A stretch of 64,000 bases of DNA. It comes from an uncultured Pseudophaeobacter sp. (lineage in GTDB: Bacteria; Pseudomonadota; Alphaproteobacteria; Rhodobacterales; Rhodobacteraceae). This document shows positions 59,769 through 64,000 of the stretch, piece by piece (the first letter of the stretch is position 1; each line of letters starts with the position of its first letter). Below the pieces are notes generated by a model, which saw nothing but the letters and a program-made list of their open reading frames with translations, did no database searches and was not told where the DNA came from. The stretch covers positions 1-64,000 of the forward strand of contig CAJQNB010000002.1 in the NCBI GenBank assembly GCA_905479575.1. Direction: 5' to 3'. A program made the translations under genes and the position numbers.

Positions 59769-60526
59769 GTCAGCCTCATGGGGATACCGGCGGCGGCCAT
59801 ATGTTCCTTGGCCTCCTGAATGGAAAATTCGCCAAAGTGAAAAATGGATGCGGCGAGAACGGCAGAGGCGCCGCCTTCTGTCACGCCTTCAACCAGATGG
59901 TCCAGGGTGCCAACCCCACCAGAGGCGATCACTGGCACCTGCACCGCATCGGAAATGGCGCGGGTGAGGGGCAGGTTAAAGCCCGCCTTGGTGCCGTCGC
60001 GGTCCATCGAGGTCAGCAGGATTTCTCCCGCGCCCTTGGCCACCACGGTGCGGGCAAATTCTACCGCATCAATGCCGGTTGGGCGGCGGCCGCCATGGGT
60101 GAAGATCTCCCATTTGCCGGGTCTGACGGTTTTGGCGTCGATGGCGCAGACGATGCATTGGCTGCCAAACTGGTCGGCGGCCTCGGCGATCACATCCGGG
60201 TTGGCCACGGCTGCGGAGTTGAACGAGACCTTGTCAGCACCTGCCAGCAACAAGGCGCGCACGTCTTCGCGGGTGCGCACGCCGCCGCCAACAGTGAGCG
60301 GCACAAAGCACTGTTCGGCGGTGCGGCGCACCACGTCAAACATGGTGCCGCGGTTTTCATGGGTGGCGTGAATATCGAGAAAAGTGATCTCATCCGCGCC
60401 GGCGGCATCATAGGCCTTGGCTGATTCTACCGGGTCACCTGCGTCGCGCAGGCCAACAAAATTGACGCCTTTGACCACACGGCCATCGGCCACGTCGAGA
60501 CAGGGGATGATGCGGGTTTTTAGCAT
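59765..60526 (-). CDS. hisF: Imidazole glycerol phosphate synthase cyclase subunit
   Basis: 253 residues, the usual (beta/alpha)8 HisF. Motifs [18 protein letters not shown] with D11, [14 protein letters not shown] and [11 protein letters not shown] are visible. With HisH it makes imidazole glycerol phosphate and AICAR in histidine synthesis. It is preceded by a small gap that holds a possible 46-residue ORF. Confidence 0.95.
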   Translation of the reverse strand: MLKTRIIPCLDVADGRVVKGVNFVGLRDAGDPVESAKAYDAAGADEITFLDIHATHENRGTMFDVVRRTAEQCFVPLTVGGGVRTREDVRALLLAGADKVSFNSAAVANPDVIAEAADQFGSQCIVCAIDAKTVRPGKWEIFTHGGRRPTGIDAVEFARTVVAKGAGEILLTSMDRDGTKAGFNLPLTRAISDAVQVPVIASGGVGTLDHLVEGVTEGGASAVLAASIFHFGEFSIQEAKEHMAAAGIPMRLT

Positions 60527-60533
60527 CGCGTAT

Positions 60534-60674
60534 CTACCTTTTCCATGCTGTCAGGAGCAATGTCACGGCCAGCCATAAAACACCAGTAACCAGCACAAGC
60601 GGCGCCAGAAGGCGTGGCGTAATAAACGCAACCGCCCCCGCGTATTTTGAGATCAGCCTGGTGTTGAAGCCCAA
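60534..60674 (-). CDS. Possible 46-residue small membrane protein
   Basis: From TTG 60674 a frame encodes a basic N-terminus followed by a strongly hydrophobic segment ([20 protein letters not shown]) and AWKR before the stop. The stop is 8 bases before the hisF start. No ribosome site or ATG start is visible, and it lies in the same frame as the DUF2867 gene, so it could also be a decayed extension. Confidence 0.35.
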   Translation of the reverse strand: MGFNTRLISKYAGAVAFITPRLLAPLVLVTGVLWLAVTLLLTAWKR

Positions 60675-60710
60675 AAAGGCTGCGGGTGAACTGTTGTAAG
60701 AGGCCGGGCA

Positions 60711-61160
60711 TTAAACGCGCCCCACCGCATTGCGCACGATCAGGATATGAAAGGGCATGATCAACGTCAGATAAAAGCGGCCAAAGCGGTTTTTGGTGCG
60801 CACCCAAGTCCCAAAAAAGATCATGCCATCCTGTTTCAGCACCGAAATGCGAAAATCCAGGTGGCTGTCGTCAATGCCGAGGATCAATTCGGTGTCCGAG
60901 CGGTTGACCAGGGGGAAGAAACCAATCCGGTTGGGGCTGGTGACCTCGGTGTTCAATCCAAAGGGCGCGACCATAAGGTTTCGCAATCGCATCAGGGCTG
61001 AGACCCAGGTGGGAAAGCGAAAAGCCCGTTCGGCGGCTTCTTCAAGCGGCAGAGAGCTGGGCTTGGCATAGCAATCGACAAAGTCACCTTCGCGAACGCC
61101 GGCGGCTTGCTGAAACAGCAGGCTGGAGGCGGGCAAATCCGTTGCAATGACTTGGCCCAT
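60711..61160 (-). CDS. DUF2867 protein in the his operon
   Basis: 149 residues with the DUF2867 pattern (DFVDCYAKPSSLPLEEAAERA, NRIGFFPLVNRSDTELILG). The fold is unknown to me. It sits between hisA (7-base gap) and hisF, which suggests co-expression with histidine synthesis, but no histidine role is known for this domain. Confidence 0.82.
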   Translation of the reverse strand: MGQVIATDLPASSLLFQQAAGVREGDFVDCYAKPSSLPLEEAAERAFRFPTWVSALMRLRNLMVAPFGLNTEVTSPNRIGFFPLVNRSDTELILGIDDSHLDFRISVLKQDGMIFFGTWVRTKNRFGRFYLTLIMPFHILIVRNAVGRV

Positions 61161-61166
61161 GGCGGT

Positions 61167-61889
61167 TCAGGCCTTCATCACGCTGAGAGCCTCAGCGAGG
61201 TCAATGGCGCCATCATAAAGCGCCCGGCCCGAGATCGCCCCATTCAAAGGCGCGCCGCAGGATTTCAACGCCCGCAGATCATCGAGCGAGGACACTCCGC
61301 CAGAGGCAATCACCGGGATCGAGACCGCATTGCCAAGCTCTGCTGTGGCCGCGACGTTTGGGCCTTTCATGGCGCCATCGCGCATGATGTCGGTATAGAT
61401 GATGGCAGAAACGCCCGCGTCCTCAAAAGATTTCGCCAGATCCGTGACCATGACGTCGGTCTCTTCCGCCCAGCCCTTGGTGGCGACGCGGCCATTGCGG
61501 GCATCAATGCCAACTGCGACCTTGCCGGGGAATTCACGCGCAGCCTGGCGCACCAGATCGGGGTTTTCCACCGCAACCGTGCCCAGGATCACTCGGGCCA
61601 GACCCTTGTCGATCCAGTTCTCAATGGTTTTCATGTCGCGGATGCCGCCACCCAGTTGGGCAGGCACCTTGCATTGCTTCAGAATTTCCTCAACCGGGGC
61701 GGCATTCACTGGCTCACCTGCAAAGGCACCGTTGAGATCAACCAGATGCAGCCACTCGCAGCCCGCGGCGACAAATTCCAGCGCCTGGGCGGCGGGGTTG
61801 TCGTTGAACACGGTGGTTTTATCCATGTCGCCATGCAGCAGGCGCACGGCCTGGCCATCTTTGAGATCGATTGCGGGGTAGAGGATCAT
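61167..61889 (-). CDS. hisA: Phosphoribosylformimino-5-aminoimidazole carboxamide ribotide isomerase
   Basis: 240 residues from ATG 61889 (MILYPAIDL), the family-standard start; an upstream ATG (61907) is less likely. Motifs [14 protein letters not shown] with D8, [10 protein letters not shown] and [13 protein letters not shown] are visible. It catalyses the fourth step of histidine synthesis. The first gene of the hisA-DUF2867-hisF-hisE block. Confidence 0.95.
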   Translation of the reverse strand: MILYPAIDLKDGQAVRLLHGDMDKTTVFNDNPAAQALEFVAAGCEWLHLVDLNGAFAGEPVNAAPVEEILKQCKVPAQLGGGIRDMKTIENWIDKGLARVILGTVAVENPDLVRQAAREFPGKVAVGIDARNGRVATKGWAEETDVMVTDLAKSFEDAGVSAIIYTDIMRDGAMKGPNVAATAELGNAVSIPVIASGGVSSLDDLRALKSCGAPLNGAISGRALYDGAIDLAEALSVMKA

Positions 61890-62119
61890 TTGCGCAGCCT
61901 TTGTCATCCGGTCACATCCGGTTTGTGGCCAGGGGAGCTGGCCATACATGTTCGGCGGTGTTTTGCACAAGGCGGAGCCGAATTGCAACGCGACCCAAAG
62001 TCAGCCTTGCCTGAAAAGCCAGCCTTGCGTCACAGTCGTTGCAAAACTGTGCACAACATTTGTGACAGTTGCACAGTGAAATAGCTATATTGACGATCAA
62101 AACCAAAGGGAGAAACAAC

Positions 62120-62506
62120 ATGAAGATGCTATTGGCGACAACGCTGGCCGCGCTGACATTGGCAGGGGCTGCGGTTGCGGATCCTATCCTAGGCACCTGG
62201 AAAACCCAGCCGGATGACGGGTCTTTTGCCCATATCGAAATGGCGCCCTGTGGGGCTGCGATCTGTGGCAAGATTGCCCGCACGTTTAATGGTGAGGGCG
62301 AGTACAGCTCTCCCAATATCGGCAAGACCCTGGTGATTGATATGGTCGCCCAGGGGGATGGCTACTACACTGGCGAGGTCTGGCGCCCCTCCAACGATAA
62401 GATCTATACTGGCAAGATGGACCTCAACGGCAACTCTCTGGCGCTGCGGGGCTGTGTTGCGGGCGGGTTGATCTGCTCGAAACAGACTTGGACACGGGTG
62501 AAATAA
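62120..62506 (+). CDS. DUF2147 family exported protein
   Basis: 128 residues from ATG 62120 (AAAGGGAG upstream). Signal peptide MKMLLATTLAALTLAGAAVA, then the DUF2147 pattern DPILGTWKTQPDDGSFAHI and RGCVAGGLICSKQTWTRV with a cysteine pair. Such proteins are periplasmic and of unknown role. Divergent from hisA. Confidence 0.88.
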   Translation: MKMLLATTLAALTLAGAAVADPILGTWKTQPDDGSFAHIEMAPCGAAICGKIARTFNGEGEYSSPNIGKTLVIDMVAQGDGYYTGEVWRPSNDKIYTGKMDLNGNSLALRGCVAGGLICSKQTWTRVK

Positions 62507-62524
62507 CTCAGATCTGACGTGCAG

Positions 62525-62548
62525 CAGGGGATTTGATCTAATCCCCTG
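62525..62548. terminator. Stem-loop between the DUF2147 and WGR genes
   Basis: CAGGGGATT / AATCCCCTG with a 6-base loop lies between convergent genes. No T tract follows. Confidence 0.6.
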
Positions 62549-62573
62549 TCGGGACATGACAACGCTGGGGCCG

Positions 62574-62837
62574 CTACAGCAGCCCCAGTTGCACCGGGAT
62601 AGGTACAAAGCCGCGTTTGACCTGGCTCTCGCGCAGTGCTTCAAAATATTGCAGCGCCTCGCCATGCTGGTGGAAATAGGCGCGGATCTGCTGCCCGCCG
62701 GGGGCGCCGATGGGCCCCTTTGCCTGCTCCAGGCACCATTCCCCGAACAGCGTCTGGCTGAGCCTGAGAACGCAGTAGCGGTGGCGCCCCTCAACATAGT
62801 CAAATTTTTCGAGTCGGGTCTGCACGGGCGCGGTCAT
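62574..62837 (-). CDS. WGR-domain protein
   Basis: 87 residues. The pattern RHRYCVLRLSQTLFGEWCLEQ with GEWCLE in place of the usual WGR core and YFHQHGEALQYFEALRESQ fits a single WGR domain, as found in DNA-binding accessory proteins. Function unknown. Confidence 0.75.
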   Translation of the reverse strand: MTAPVQTRLEKFDYVEGRHRYCVLRLSQTLFGEWCLEQAKGPIGAPGGQQIRAYFHQHGEALQYFEALRESQVKRGFVPIPVQLGLL

Positions 62838-63026
62838 AGCCTTTGATTGGCGGGAGCTTCTCTATGCCCGCAAAGCCGGTCTCTGTCCATTCCCTCAGTC
62901 TATTGCCTTTGTGTTTAAGGGCGCGCGACGTGAAAACCGCCGCCTTCGAACAATCGAAAGCGACGGCTAAGCCTGCAAGTTCCGTGAGTGGGTGTAGCAG
63001 GTTTTGGCTGTGATCTGATCCGGGGA

Positions 63027-63563
63027 TTAAACCGCGCCGGTGTATTCGCCTCGGGCCGGGTAGTCGTTGGCGATGGCAAAATCCAATGCGCCGACCAGTT
63101 CCGAAAAATGCGGACGCACAAAGGGCATGGTCTGGGTTGAGCCGTAATAAAGCGTCTGCTCCGGTGTCACCATGAACAAGCCGGGTTCCGAGAACAGCGC
63201 GGGCTCTTCGATGCCGATCGAGGTGGTGCCGCGCGAGGTGGAAATATAAAGCCCCCAGGACTTTGCCACATCCAGTGGCAGATCAAAGGCAAAGCGCAGG
63301 GCGCTGGCTTCGATCTTGTCGGCCATGGCCTGGGTGCGCTCTTCGCCGTCAGAAGAAATCGCAACGCAGTTCACGCCACGTTCGGCAAATTCAGCAACGC
63401 GCTTCTCCAGCTCTTTCAGGTAGTTGGCGCAGAGCGGGCAGTGCAGGCCGCGGTAAAAGCAGATCACGGTGCCGCGGCTGCTGTCTTCGGTCGCCAGATC
63501 AAAGCGACCGCCCCCCAGCAGGGGCAGGGACAGGTCAGGGGTTTTTTGGCGGGGAATTAGCAT
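63027..63563 (-). CDS. Peroxiredoxin-like (AhpC/TSA) protein
   Basis: 178 residues. Thioredoxin-fold with GTVICFYRGLHCPLCANYLK; the C-P-L-C motif would hold the peroxidatic cysteine. It is a member of the peroxiredoxin-like group, and the resolving mechanism is unclear. The neighbour is an AraC-type regulator gene transcribed away. Confidence 0.85.
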   Translation of the reverse strand: MLIPRQKTPDLSLPLLGGGRFDLATEDSSRGTVICFYRGLHCPLCANYLKELEKRVAEFAERGVNCVAISSDGEERTQAMADKIEASALRFAFDLPLDVAKSWGLYISTSRGTTSIGIEEPALFSEPGLFMVTPEQTLYYGSTQTMPFVRPHFSELVGALDFAIANDYPARGEYTGAV

Positions 63564-63733
63564 GGTGGGCTCCTGTGGGTGAGTGGATCAGTTCATTGCC
63601 AGCCTTATTGCAGGTGTTTGCATCTTGAAAATCCGAAAAAACAAACTAAAAATCCGATAGTCGCTTTTGCGCTCATAACGCCGCAGGTGGCGTGTGACGG
63701 TGCCCGCTGGGCTGGCGTGAGGTAGGAGAGAAG

Positions 63734-64000
63734 ATGGACAGGTTGACAACTTTGATGGAGCGTTTCCAGCTTTCGGTTCATCCCGCGCCTTTGCCTCAGG
63801 CCAATCTTGTTGTGCTGGGGGCGCTCGGTGCGCCGAGCTGTTTGATGTTTTTCCCCCGAGGTGAGCTGCGGATCAGCGCCGAGCGGGAGGTGTTATTGAG
63901 CGTCAGAGTGGACTGGGGAGCGGGGCAGAACCCGCTGGTGGCGGCGCTGCCGCAGCAGGTTCATTTTGATCTGACCTGCAACAGTGAAACACGGGATCTG
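63734..64000 (+). CDS. AraC-family-like regulator, N-terminal part (3' cut by window)
   Basis: The visible 89 codons (AGGAGAG upstream of the ATG) give MDRLTTLMERFQLSVHPAPL and then a cupin-like N-terminal domain as seen in AraC_binding/cupin_6 regulators. The helix-turn-helix part is outside the window, so the call rests on the N-terminus only. Confidence 0.65.
   Translation, partial: MDRLTTLMERFQLSVHPAPLPQANLVVLGALGAPSCLMFFPRGELRISAEREVLLSVRVDWGAGQNPLVAALPQQVHFDLTCNSETRDL

Noticed and set aside
1..64000. CRISPR array or prophage
   Set aside because: No regularly spaced repeats and no phage structural or integrase genes were seen.

Overview
This window looks like a chromosomal segment from an alphaproteobacterium of the Rhodobacterales, most likely the Roseobacter group. 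The reasons are the moderately GC-rich, densely packed genes and the recognisable family variants: a CarD regulator, CobS/CobT, a hisA-DUF2867-hisF-hisE block, siderophore uptake genes with DUF2218, an ECF41 sigma factor, and a class II tRNA-Tyr. Species and replicon cannot be read from the sequence.

Layout. 1-7.5 kb holds the end of carD, divergent cobS/cobT (lower-ligand steps of cobalamin synthesis), a KefB/C-type K+/H+ antiporter, a PAS-domain sensor-like protein, and an Lrp regulator divergent from hpd (tyrosine degradation). 7.7-15.4 kb holds a 910-residue fusion-like membrane protein with a long Ala/Pro/Ser-rich middle, a SIMPL-domain exported protein, O-acetylhomoserine sulfhydrylase, a DXD-type glycosyltransferase, a small exported protein broken by a one-base frameshift, and an unknown protein. 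15.8-19.6 kb reads as a glucosylglycerate module: a GH13 phosphorylase convergent with a GT81 glucosyl-3-phosphoglycerate synthase and its HAD phosphatase. 19.8-22.3 kb holds a photolyase and a short-chain dehydrogenase that carries a second G-run frameshift. 22.4-28.7 kb is an sn-glycerol-3-phosphate/glycerophosphodiester uptake operon (ugpC-ugpA-ugpE-ugpB plus a GpdQ-like phosphodiesterase) with a divergent LysR regulator. A hemerythrin-like protein follows.

29.9-48.7 kb is an iron-siderophore acquisition island. It has three TonB-dependent receptors, two complete ABC importers, a free-standing DUF2218 protein, a DUF2218-siderophore-interacting reductase fusion, a MarR regulator, and a TonB-ExbB-ExbD-ExbD energising module embedded in a nine-gene operon. 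One of the two ExbD proteins has Asn where the proton-path Asp normally sits.

48.7-56.5 kb looks like an accessory segment: a TetR-controlled oxidoreductase/SnoaL pair with tandem operators, an EF-hand protein, a MarR/ABA4-like pair, a small P-loop kinase-like protein, and two decayed insertion sequences (IS1182-like and IS5/IS903-like). Between these two remnants lies a complete ECF41 sigma-factor operon whose upstream region carries a near-perfect ECF41 promoter. The segment ends at the 3' end of a tRNA-Tyr gene.

56.7-64 kb returns to housekeeping: an RlmB-type methyltransferase, a zinc-ribbon protein, a YHS-domain protein, a CoA-binding protein, hisE/hisF/hisA with a DUF2867 gene, a DUF2147 protein, a WGR protein, a peroxiredoxin-like protein and the start of an AraC-family regulator cut by the window end. 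No CRISPR array, rRNA gene or prophage was seen.
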